Positions 23,451 through 34,565 of a DNA stretch of 64,000 nucleotides are shown here, piece after piece (the first letter of the stretch is position 1; every line of letters begins with the position of its first letter). The DNA is taken from NCBI RefSeq assembly GCF_029867415.1, contig NC_081186.1, positions 106,822,455-106,886,454 of the forward strand, written 5' to 3'. A model generated the notes under the pieces. It saw nothing but the letters and a program-made list of their open reading frames with translations. It did no database searches and had not been told where the DNA came from. This DNA is from Vicia villosa (lineage: Eukaryota > Streptophyta > Magnoliopsida > Fabales > Fabaceae). A program made the position numbers and the translations under genes.

Positions 23451-23791
23451 GGCTATGTTTGCGAGTTTGGAGGGGAAGACTTCCGAAAATGGAAATTTAA
23501 AAAAATATTTGATATTTTTTGAAAAAATGATTTTGTTTAAAATGATTAAAGAATCATTATTATTACTAAATTTTTAATTATAACAACCTAAAAGATATTT
23601 GGAAAATTTATGTAAGCCTTCCAAAACTCTCCTACAATACAATTTTTGAATTTCACGGAGTTTTTGGTGTTATGAATAAAATCAAACCCCCCAAAACTCT
23701 CCTACCCAAAATCTTTTTATTCTTTTCACTCAATTCTTCATAATTTCCAAAGTCCTCCCCTCCATTCCCCTCCAAACTCGCAAACAAAACC
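23451..23791. mobile_element. MITE with GTTTGCGAGTTTGGAGGGGAA inverted ends
   Basis: TGTTTGCGAGTTTGGAGGGG at the left and its complement CCCCTCCAAACTCGCAAACA at the right bound about 340 non-coding bases. Flanks share GAAATATT but I could not settle the exact target duplication. Confidence 0.75.
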
Positions 23792-23809
23792 TTATGAAAT
23801 ATTAATATT

Positions 23810-24020
23810 GTTGGAGATCTGTGGAAGAAAGATGTACTTAATCAAGGAAAAATTAAAGCTGCTAAAAAAGACCTAAATGGTGGAACAGGGAAGTTTTTGG
23901 GTGGTTAGATTTGAAGATGGAAGCAATTGTTGACGAAATTAATCACTTGGATGAACTAGTTGCGATGACCAGATTTTCGTTCTCTGAGGGTTTTATCGAT
24001 TTTTTTTGTTTTTTTTTTAG
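23810..24020 (+). pseudogene. LINE ORF2 fragment
   Basis: WNREVFGWLDLKMEAIVDEI and NHLDELVA (about 23880-23968) match the region between endonuclease and reverse transcriptase of plant L1 LINEs. The preceding GKIKAAKKDL is in another frame, and similarity fades after 24000. Confidence 0.6.
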
Positions 24021-24683
24021 AATAAATAAATTTCAGCGACTACTCTGTCAATTCTTCGGATTGGCCGATTCTCCCCGTAGGCTTAGAGAAGAGGATATGC
24101 AGCTCTTTTGAGGGTTGTTCATGATGACATTCCAATTATGTGTCGAGTATAACTCCTGGAAAAACCTTTCTCGAGGCTCTTTTTTAATCTTTTTTCTGTA
24201 GCTTATACTTTTCAAGATAGTTCCCGAGATCAAGGATTGATCTCTCTTCGCCTCCAGGTGCTTTGGTTTGGATATTTTGTCAATGGTTGGAGTAATTTCT
24301 TAGAAGGTTTCATACTGATGACACTTGTTACCCCTGAGGCTCGTCTTGCCTTTTGTTCGTCTTCTGAAAAAATGATAAATTGTTATTCATTTCTTTCAGT
24401 CGTACATAACACACAACATCAGAGTATCCCAAACATATAGACTAATTTATTAAAAAAATAATTCATAACCCTATCCCCTTCATTAACCAAAAACGAATTG
24501 AGTGTTTGACTGTTCTGAAGATGGTTTATTCTTAATTTTCATAAGAAAAATAATTTTATGTAAATGATTACAAGGAGGAACTAAAATCTAACAATACAAC
24601 ATTGATACTTACAAAGGCTTAATTTAGAAAAAGAACCACACATAGCATAACCATGTCATATGATTAGCTAACAAATGAAAAAA
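24020..24683. other. No recognised feature
   Basis: Mixed-composition sequence with only short reading frames. I recognise nothing. Confidence 0.5.
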
Positions 24684-24765
24684 AAGAAAATGAGGACCCT
24701 ACTATTATTCCATCCTTCGTTGACCACTAACAGGGATGGAATAATAGTAGGGTCCTCATTTTCTT
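24684..24765. repeat. Perfect 32-bp hairpin
   Basis: AAGAAAATGAGGACCCTACT... at 24684-24715 is the exact reverse complement of 24734-24765; the loop is 18 bases and contains CACTAA. Its right foot touches the first AGCGCTTT unit of CACTA-3. Confidence 0.95.
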
Positions 24766-24839
24766 AAAAAGCGCTTTGGTAGGTAGGCCTTTAAGAGCGT
24801 CTTTTACAAGCGCTGTGGTTGTTAAATGCAATATTTTAA

Positions 24840-25012
24840 AGTGCAACCTGTAATTTAAGTCTCCCAGTTCGACCTGTAATTTATATTTACTTTTAACTTG
24901 TAATATTTTCGACCTGAAATATATTTTCTACCTGTAATATTTTCAACCTATATTTATTTTCGACCTGTAATGTATTTTCAACCTGTAATATTTTCAACCA
25001 TAGGTAGGACAA
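24840..25012. repeat. Minisatellite of CGACCTGTAATATTTT units
   Basis: About nine degenerate copies of 17-22 bases (TTTTCGACCTGTAATAT and TTTTCAACCTGTAATAT) lie between the end array and the protease pseudogene. Confidence 0.8.
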
Positions 25013-25277
25013 TATAATACCATTATTTACCAAAATAAAATATATACACAATTAATATAGTTCAATTCACATGTTTACAACAGATACATATAACTAAATC
25101 ATCAACAGAATATAAGCCCGAAATTGTCAAAATCCGAGAGCGCACGGTCTTGGTCCTGCAAAGTATGAACAGAACAACACGGTCAATTAAACTAACTTTG
25201 CTCAAACACAATTAAAGGCTCCAACACAAAGTCATTATCAAAGTCATAAAACTTTTCACACAATATTGTATTCATAC

Positions 25278-28200
25278 CTATATGAATAGTCGCTGAATAT
25301 AAAATTGACACAATTCGTCTTTGATTTCTTCCAACTTAAGTTTCGTGTAAGAAGCAGCATAGAAGTCATCAAAGTACTACATAACAAAAACCTAATATGC
25401 ATGATTTAGTTAAATGTAATAAATTATAAGAAATTATCCTAAGTTATAAATCCATACCGTGATTGGAATCTCTAATTGGTTCGTTTGAAGGATTTCTTTC
25501 AAAAACCTCAAAACAAAGTATCCGCAATCTGTACTGTTTCGCTGTTGCGGACACTACATAGAAAAACAAATAAGATTTTTTAGTTGTCTTGTTTTATCAA
25601 GTAGCATAACTACTAATAGCAAAATGTGAAAATTAATGTACCTGCGCTTTGATCCATGTAATGTTGTTTAATTTAGTCCGGGATACCTGTGCGTGTCTTT
25701 GACTTCGGAACACTTGTATTGATCTAACAAAAACATAAAAGCATATATTTAGATCAATCTCACAAATAATTAAATATATTAATATACACGAATATTTAGA
25801 ACGATCTCACTTACGTATCAATCATTGACTTCATAGTCGGATAATTTGTCCACTCACCATCTACCAAATTCAGAAAATATACCACTTCTTTTATAGGGTT
25901 GATAGCAAGCAAAAACCAGTGTGATCTATAAATTAAAACAAAAGTTTATATGAAAGTTTTGCTACACAAAAGAAACAAAGATTAGATGAACCAAGAATGA
26001 AAAACTAACCCCATTGGTCGGGCATTATACGCCCAGAGATACAGGCTTTCTGTATTGCCGGACCTCATGAATCTATCGACTAAACGTTGTCTAACTGAAT
26101 CCGGTTCCGTAGCAATTGTCTGTCCGCTGCAATGGGAGGAAGACACGGAATGGAATCTGTTTGACAATTCAGTCCCGCGCAACCATTTGTCATACAACAA
26201 CCTTAAATAAAAACATAATAAACATTAGACTATTTTCATTGAAATGTGTAAATAAATTGTTCAACTAATTAATTAATATATTTAGATCAATCTCACAACT
26301 AATTAAATAATAAATCGGATTACCGGATGTATGAGTGAACATTACTGACGCCTAATTCGTCTTGCGTAAAAATCTCTTTCATTTCTTCTAGTGCAACATG
26401 CAAGGGGAATTCAATACCAAAGACAGCTTCATCCATAGCAATTTCACGGATACTACCTGTCGTTAAATCTGACATATCAACAAGTGTTCCGAGCGTCTGC
26501 CGGTATCGAGGCACAAAAGCACCTCTTTTTGCCATGGGCTTCGGAGGACCCTATTCCTTGGGCGGTACGCTACGAACTTGCTGCGTCACTTGTTGTGACC
26601 CTTGAGCAGATACCTAAAACTCATATAACTTAGGTAAATTATAAAATCATGCAGTTTTAGATTCAGATTATATATTAACACTTTAAATGTACCTCTTTTA
26701 GTGATGCAACAGACTCGTCCTTCTGCAAAATCCCTTTACCCTTAATTGCGGGTTTTGTAGGAGTAGTATAAAATTATCATGTAAAAAATAGTTAACGTAA
26801 CGGTTCAGAATTGACATTCGAAAACTAAATGATTCATAATGGTTTTCAACATACCTCATCACCAATGATAATTAGCTCCGAGGTCCATGCAACAAATGAC
26901 CCTATTGCATCTTGCAGCAATGTTGTCTCTGAGACCATGTCGGGTACCGGTAGCACCGCATCATGATCTAATACAACATCAACTGATACTTTTAGGTGTC
27001 CATCCGGGAGCGGTCTATGGTGAAGTAAATCTCCCAAAGTGTTGTGCACTTTTCCCTTGCCAACTAGGCGATAATTCGGTGACAATAAGTATAGTTGGCA
27101 AGATGAAATGCCCTAAACCAATAATAAATATAGAGTCATTATCATTAATAAAATAGAAAAATTATAAGAAAAAGGAATTTATAATTACCTCGGAAAATTT
27201 TCTTTGACAGTTGATACTAGCTTTATCACTAGTTTCCTTCACCGATGAAGTATTCACTTTTCTCTCATATACATCTCTTTATCTCTTTGCAATTCAGAGA
27301 CTTGTGCTTGTAATTCCTACAATTTTTGCAACACTTCTTCATTGGTAGGATTTTTTCTCCTAGAATGCTTAAAGAAAGAGGGTGGAGTCACATCATGACC
27401 TTTACCCCTCACCCGACCAGGATACTCAGGAACATCTAGTGCTCTACTAAGTACGCTCCTATTATTCTGGTCCTCAACGGTGGATACCGATTGCGACATG
27501 GTCTCCTGTAATTTATTTACATTTCAAAAATTATATATTAATAAACATTTGATTTAATTAAAGACACAGTGTTATACTTACACATTCATCATAAACTTTT
27601 TGAACATCGGGATCAACAACTTGATTCTTGCCCACACGAGCTTCCTTCCACAACACATGTACTGGAAGTGAGGTTTCCTCACTTTTCGTCTCCTCTAACT
27701 ATGCATTGACACAAATGATAAAATCGTCAATTACAACACATTTAGACAATTAATAAGAACGTAGCATTTTTATTGACTTACAATTTTTTCCTCTAAGTGT
27801 GCATATCCCAAGCGCCCTTTTTTGTATGGATACGCGGGTTTTGATGCTCTCGCCCTATTTGTGGCACTCATTTTCCGGAAAGCTTCATCTCTTTGATTTA
27901 GAAACTCAACCCAATCTTCATCTTTAATGAAGAGCTCATATTTTTTTGAACGTCCCGGTGCCTCTTCAAGAAAGTTTCCTTCTTTATCCTTAAGATAGGT
28001 GTTTGTTAAAAAATCTTTCCACCCTCTATATCTTTTTCCGGCCAAACCAAGTATGTAGCGTTTACGCTCATCTGGTATAGTAAAAGACCTCTGCGAAAAA
28101 AATATACGCATAGAGTGTGTTAGTATAAGTAATTTAAACAAATTATCGTCAAGATAATAACAACAACCATATATGATGCCTTAAGCTCGTCCCAAATCAT

Positions 28201-28488
28201 ATCCTTTTTCTCGTCCAACGCTTTTCTTTTCAGATTCCATTTAGATACGGAGATTGGAATATGCAAACAAAGAAGTGTACCAATGTAGCTTGTCAACTTT
28301 GCAGCATTAGAACCAATTGCTTGGTTATCGAAATTCCATTGTAAATTATATATTAATCCTTTGTCTCTATCTCGAACGATTCCCTTCATAATGGTGATGC
28401 CTCGTGCAACTTTTGTTGATGATGTATCAGGTGGAGGATTTGTATCCGGAGCATCTCTATCTTGTGAGGTTTCTTGATTACTAGCCAT
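25278..28488 (-). pseudogene. CACTA second gene: DUF8039 plus Ulp1-like (C48) protease
   Basis: About a dozen exons, several with clear GT-AG borders: 28488-28168 (ARGITIMKGIVRDRDKG, IGSNAAKLTSYIGTL), 28090-27782 (RYRGWKDFLTNTYL), 27698-27582, 27504-27190 (ALDVPEYPGRVRGKGHDVTP), 27112-26861 (DUF8039-like: GDLLHHRPLPDGHLKVSVDV, LQDAIGSFVAW), then a protease part: LYLWAYNARPMG, HWFLLAINPI near 25920, VYFLNL, and CPQQRNSTDCGYFVLRFLKE near 25540. His (HW) and Cys (DCG) of the C48 triad are visible, but the usual Asp position in VYFLDP reads Asn. In-frame TAGs at 27317-27319 and 26551-26553 and a frameshift near 27260 mark a pseudogene. Proteases of this type cleave SUMO-like tags; such genes are known passengers in plant transposons. 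Confidence 0.75.
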
Positions 28489-28499
28489 TTGACCTGTAT

Positions 28500-29049
28500 C
28501 AAACAAACTAAAGCACATTAGTACACTATATTAATAAGTTAACAATCTATACAAGTCAAATGGAAGTCAAAGTAACCATGTACAAGTAAATCGAAATCGA
28601 AATCGGTGAAATCGGAATAAGTGTCAAAAAAGAAAGTTGTCGGAATTGAACGAAATTTACATGGCTATGGTAAAACGTCCTCACGGACTCAAAAATGAAG
28701 TCGGTTTTCCGAAATTCAGACCCTAAGCCCGAATTTTGATTACGGGCAGAAGCAAAACCGATAAAAAAAACAGTCCCGAAATGCAGAGATAAGTGCATGA
28801 GCATCTCCAGAATCGTCAAAATAGTATAGTTACATATAAAGAAGTCGACGAACGGATACATGGTTCAAAAGTTATGTACAAAACGAAAATATGCACCAAA
28901 ATTGAATAAGTATTGTAACAATCGGAATACAAATTGAAAAAAACTATACAAATTGAATATATAACAATCGGTACAAATTGAATAAAGCACATTAATACTT
29001 GTGTCAAAAAAAGAAAGTTGTCGGAATATGTATACTATTACCTTTTTCA
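28500..29049. other. Spacer between CACTA-3 genes
   Basis: A phrase GTGTCAAAAAAAGAAAGTTG-type recurs at about 28620 and 29000, and TACAAATTGAATA-type phrases repeat between 28930 and 28985. I see no coding role. Confidence 0.4.
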
Positions 29050-32000
29050 CTAACGTCTCTTTCTTTTCTTGGTAGGATTATGTTCTACTCGTCTCTTAAC
29101 AACGCGGACGGTTGGATTGATCCAAATACCCTCATTATGATCATTTCTAGTACAAGATTCATTCTCATTTTGATAGTTTCTTGTACAAGATTCAATGCCA
29201 ACACCAATATCACCTTGATCTCCAATGTTTTCATCAATTATATTGTTAGATAAAAGCATTATAGACCATTTCGTACTTGTCGGATCATTGACATAGAACA
29301 CATGTTTAGCTTGAGAGGCTAGAATGAAAGGCTCATCTTTATACCCCACCCTATTGAGATCCACTTGCAAAAATCCTGACTTATCCATTCGTATGCCATT
29401 ATTATTTTCAACCCACTTGCAACCAAATACAGGAATCTGAAACTTCGCGTAATCAAACACCAAAATGCGCTCGATAACCCCAAAATATGACAAATTTGCA
29501 AATTTCGGATTTAAGTCATTAGCACTTGATATGTGCATTGATTCAGCTACCAAGGTAACACCACTATTTTGCATAGTACTTTTATCATCCTGTTCTTTGG
29601 TATAAAATGTGTATCCATTAATTGCGTATGCGCTATAAGAAAACACAATTATACTTGGACCATATGCTAAACATCTCAACCTTTCTGTTACTGAAGCAGG
29701 ATCTGAACGATACTTTGAATAAATATGTTCTCTAAACCACGGTATGAAACTTCGATTGTGCTCTTGTACTATCCAATTCTCATTTCTATTCGGATTTAAA
29801 CCTCGGAGAACAACCTTGTGCATTTCAACATACGGCTCAACCTCAATCTCATTGTGCAGAACATACAAATGCACTTGATCCCGCTCGACCATTGATACTG
29901 TCACAACTTTATTTCCAATTAGCCTTTTTCCTTCTTTTTTTCAACAATATGAGATTTGGGGAGTCCAATTGATTGAACATTTGACAGATATTCAGTACAA
30001 AACTCAACCGCTTCTTCAACAATGTATCGTTCGGCAATACAACCCTCCGGTCGACTTCTATTTTTCACGTACCCTTTTAATATTTTCATATAACGTTCAG
30101 CAGGTTACATCCATCTTATATAAGCTGGTCCGCACAATTGTGTCTCTTTCACAAGATGAACGACTAGATGAACCATTATGTCAAAAAACGAAGGAGGAAA
30201 ATACATTTCAAGATCACATAAAGTAATAACTATCTCTTTTTGCAATGTTGGTAAGATCACGGGATCGATCACCTTACTGCAAATTGACCTGAAGAAAAAA
30301 CACAGTTTAGTTATTGCGTTTCTTACTTTTTCTGGCAGAATAGAACGTATACCTATTGGTAGAAAATGTTCCATTATAACATGGCAATCATGCGTCTTTA
30401 AACTCTTTAACTTGAGGTCTTTCATGGACACAAGTCTTCTAATATCTGATAAGTAGCCTTCTGGAACTTTAACTTCACTGAGGAACTTACACAATGTTTT
30501 CTTCTCCTTTCTAGATAGAGTGTAAACAGTAGGTGGCAGATATGTTCGTCTTCCTTTCGTCACGGGTCCCAATTCAGTTCTCATTCCCATGTTTACCATG
30601 TCCTTCCTTATGTTAAGGCCATCGTTAGACTTTCCTTGTATATTGAGTAACGTACCTATAACACTGTCAAATACATTTTTTTCAATGTGCATAACATCGA
30701 GGAAATGTCTTACGTACAGCGACTTCCAATATGGAAGTTAAAAAAAAATTGACCTCTTCTTCCACCCACACTTGACAAGTAAATGTGGAAAAGGCTTGCC
30801 AAACTGAGTGCTCACATCTTTCACCTTTTCAAAAATTTGATCACCTGTCAAAAAAGGCGGGGCTGTATGTTGTTCGGCCTTTCCATTGAATGCTTTTCTC
30901 CACCCACGGTAGTGATGATTAGAATTTAAGAATCTACGATGACCGAGAAAGACATTCTTCTGACAAAGATCCAATCGTGTCGTATCGGTTTCATCTTCAC
31001 AAACAGGACACGCTTTTTGACCTTTATTGCTGTACCCTGATAGATTTTCGTATGCTGGAAAATCATTAATTGTTCTAAACAACATCGCCCTCAAGTTGAA
31101 ACTTTCTTTCCTATACCCATCGTAAACCTCCACACCGTTCTCCCACAAAAACTTTAAATCTTCGATTAAGGGTGCCAAGTATACGTCTATGTCATTCCCT
31201 GGTTGTTTAGGCCCAGAAATTAACATAGATAACATCATGTACTTACGCTTCATACATAGCCGCGGAGGTAGGTTATAGATCATAATAATCACAGGCCAGG
31301 TGCTATGCGAGATACTTTGAATACCATGCGGGTTCATTCCATCAGTAGACAATGACAAGCGAAGGTTTCTTGCTTCTTTTCCAAATTCAGGATAATCACT
31401 ATCAACTTTCATCCACTGTGGTGAGTCTGTCGGATGTCGCAACTTTCCATCAATAATTCTTTCATCTGCATGCCAAGTCAAGTGTCTTGAATCGGTTTCA
31501 CTACGATACATGCGTCTAAATCTCGGAATTTTAGGAAAATACCATAAGACTTTTGCCGGAAACAACTTTTTCTTATATCGAGGGGCACCGCATTTAGGAC
31601 ACTCATTCAACGCTGCATACTCGTTTTGAAACAAAACGCAATCGTTTGGACAGGCATGTATCTTATCATAGCTCATGCCAATAGAGGACAACATCTTTTT
31701 GGCCTCATACGTTCGATTGGGAAGAACATTATCCTCTAGTAGCATATCTTTCATAAGGGCTAATAACTCTGTGAAACTTTTATCCGACCATCCATTGTCC
31801 GCTTTTAACATGTACAACTTTAACACCGCAGACAATCTTGTGAATTTTGTACAACCATCATACAACGGTTTCTCTGCATCGCTTACCAACCTCTCGAACA
31901 TTTTGGGACAATCCTCAAGATCTTCTTCAAGCGCTTATGCAATCTCTTCTACTCGATCATAATCGCACGTGTCTGTGCAATCTTCGTTTGAAGCATACGT

Positions 32001-32261
32001 CGTATTACACCTCGACTCAACATTCCCGTTACTTTTCTCACCATGCAAATTCCAACATGTATAACTTCTATCAATTCCAAACCGTAGTAAATGCGATGCC
32101 AACTGATCCCCGTTTACCCGACCCCCATAACAGCAACCCAAGCAAGGACACGTCATTTGAATCGGGTCTTCGGAGTGCGCAACCGCAAACTTAACGAATT
32201 CCCATACTCCTTTCTCGTACTCTTTCGACAATCGATTTGCATTCATCCATGTCTTATCCAT
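29050..32261 (-). pseudogene. tnp2-like CACTA transposase with DUF4218 and DUF4216
   Basis: In order on the minus strand: transposase-associated domain (KTWMNANRLSKEYEKG, CPCLGC, HLLRFGIDRSYTCW), tnp2 core (LRLSLSTDGMNPHGIQSISH, IYNLPPRLCMK, DVYLAPLIEDLKFLW), DVMHIEKNVFD, DUF4218 (LKTHDCHVIMEHFLPIGIRS, YFPPSFFDIMVHLVVHL), then DUF4216 (FGCKWVENNNG, DEPFILASQAKHVFYVNDP) and a basic tail. It is nearly full length but has in-frame stops at about 31935, 30738 and 30105 (the last within RWM-Y-PFERYM) and a frameshift near 29920. No introns are needed to align it. Only about 60 percent like the CACTA-1/2 protein by eye. Confidence 0.88.
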
Positions 32262-34234
32262 GTCTTAATCAAGCTAATCAAAAACACCTAATTATTAAGG
32301 CACAGAACTGTATAATGCATTTCTGTCAAAACCAGTAATAAAACACAACATATTCACACAATTTGACTACTAATTACTTTGGCGAGAGAGAACAATTAAT
32401 TACTTGTAAGATTCTTGAAAACGATCAAACTTTCACACTTCAGAAGTAATCCCGAGCTAGTAAAGATATTCCTGAAAAATATAAAATAAAAAAGTTAAAT
32501 GAAGAGAAAAATAATGGGGAATGACATGATTGATTATAACTTATTTTTAATCGTTTAATATACTATATAAATTATTTTTGATTATAACTTATTTTTAATC
32601 GTTTAATATACTATATCAATTATTTCTTGCACAAAAAATGAACTTAAGTACAGAGATGATGACAACCCTTAAGAAGGAATATTTCTTTGCATAAATTAAT
32701 CACTAAATCTACAAAACTAAAAAAACTATTACTAAGTTAGTCCCTTTTGGATAATAGTTTTACAAATGAAAAAGCTAACTAAAATATTAAACTATAATCA
32801 AAACTGATAGCCCTTTCTCGTACTCTTTCGACAATCGATTTGAATTCATCCATGTCTTATCCATGGATTAACTTCTAAGTAAGATAAACAAAAACGTTAA
32901 TTAGTCACACAACTATAGCAAAAGAATAACTAATTACCTTTAGAGAAATTCAGAAACTTCTGGAACCACACACCGTAAGCTAATCTGATTCTCTAGTGAT
33001 GTTCTTTTAAAAAATCTTTAATATCATCCCCTGAAAAATAAAATTTAGAACAATTAGCCTTATATACATCTTGCGAATATGTATAATTGATTACGAGCCT
33101 CTTTTATACAAGAGTTGGAAAATCATAAAACAGAAATAATTAGACATAAATTAGTCAGACTGGACAGAGGATAATTTGTTTCTTAATCATGACTGAGGTG
33201 TATTATGCATACCATAAGATAGAAAAACTAATTCTTAATTATATTTGTTGGTGATGGTGAGTCTTAGGAGTATCTAAAGCAGCAACAAGCTAATGACTGG
33301 ATAGAGTTGGAAAATTCAAAATTATTGTGAAACTTTTTGAAAAGTTTATTTGCTTATAAGCAGATAGATTAAAAAAGTATTGATTTTTAATTAAAATCAA
33401 TTAATGAAACATTTTTAAAAGATTATTTGCTTATAAGTTCACATATCTACATTAAGAAATTAAATAAGATATTTACAATTTCTTGTGAGGCTAATATCCC
33501 ACATATTAGAGAATATCATTTTAATATTTCAAATTCAAAAATAAAAAAGTAGAGTCATATATTCACCTTAAAGGTTATAGTGGTTTCTCCCTAACAACCT
33601 CTTCATACCGAATCTTCAAGATTGAAAATGATATCTTTGATAGGCTGTGGAAAAAAAATACAAAATGCATCAGAATAAAAAGAGAGAAACAATACTTACA
33701 CTATTATTACCAACCAACGGGACAAGCATCCCGACTCTATCACGCCAGTAGAACGACTTTAATTCAAGGATTCGTTATATTTGCATCTACTTTTATTCGC
33801 TCATCAAACAATGATACTAACCATTCCTGACTTGCATATATTTCCCATTTATCTAATTCCTAGTCAACATGATACTAACCATTCCTAATTAAAGTGTGCT
33901 GCCATCAAACCCTAGAATCAGTGGGAAAAGTATGAATGAAATGAAAACTAAAACAGTGGGAAGACTTTACCTGAACACTGGATTCAAGAAGATTTTGATT
34001 TTGACCAGGAGTAAACCCTAAAATCCCAATTCTATGTAAGCAAGGTTACAGAACAGCGGTAGCAGCGGCGGTAGCGGCGGCAACTAGTTGGTTTGGGAGT
34101 ACGACAACGGAGGTAGTGAGACGACGACGGAGGGAGTGAGAGCGAGGAAGAAGAGAGTGAGAGCGAGGAAGAAGAAGCCGGAGGGAGTTTTTGTGTTTTC
34201 TGAAAAAATAGCGTGTTTTAGTTTTATGAAATAT
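32262..34234 (-). other. CACTA-3 5' region
   Basis: Non-coding. It contains a direct duplication of about 50 bases (TTGATTATAACTTATTTTTA at about 32529 and 32579). There is also a stray copy (32812-32868) of the first transposase codons (matching 32204-32264). A G-rich leader with GCGGTAGC and GGAGGGAGTGAG units at 34050-34190 corresponds to the minus-strand 5' leader. Confidence 0.55.
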
Positions 34235-34565
34235 AAATTTTAAAAAAGGCTACCAGAGCGCTTTTCAAAAGCGCTTTCATACACCCCCTATACCAGCGCT
34301 TTAATACCAAAAGCGCTTTCGTAACACCCCCTATAAGAGCGCTTTCAAAAGCGCTTTCATAACCCAACCTATAAGAGCGCTTCAAAAAAACGCTTTCATA
34401 ACACCCCCTATAAGAGCGCTTTTAAAAAGCGCTTTCATTACCCCCTCCTATAAGAGCGCTTTTTTTACGTGTTTTTTAATTTTGTTTTTAGCGAAACCTA
34501 CGAAAGCGCTTTTTCCCAAAAGCGCTTTCGTAGGTGTGCTGCTAAAAGCCAAATTTGACGTAGTG
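34235..34565. repeat. CACTA-3 subterminal AGCGCTTT array
   Basis: More than ten AGCGCTTT or AAAGCGCT units, mostly paired as AGCGCTTT-n-AAAGCGCTTTCAT with CCCCCTATAAG spacers, lead to the GTAGTG terminus. Confidence 0.9.

Larger units (their letters stand above)
24766..34565 (-). mobile_element. CACTA-3 transposon (AGCGCTT family), left end lost
   Basis: The right terminus on the minus strand reads CACTACGTCAAATTTGGCTT and is preceded by a dense AGCGCTT array (34235-34565). Two AGCGC units at 24768-24825 mark what is left of the other end, but no CACTA terminus is present, so the target duplication cannot be tested. Inside, on the minus strand, lie a tnp2-like and a DUF8039/Ulp1-like gene, both broken. 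The right end is inserted in LINE sequence. Different family from CACTA-1/2. Confidence 0.8.

Noticed and set aside
24048..24440. Small frames after the LINE fragment as genes
   Set aside because: Short, no motif, and composition like surrounding non-coding sequence.
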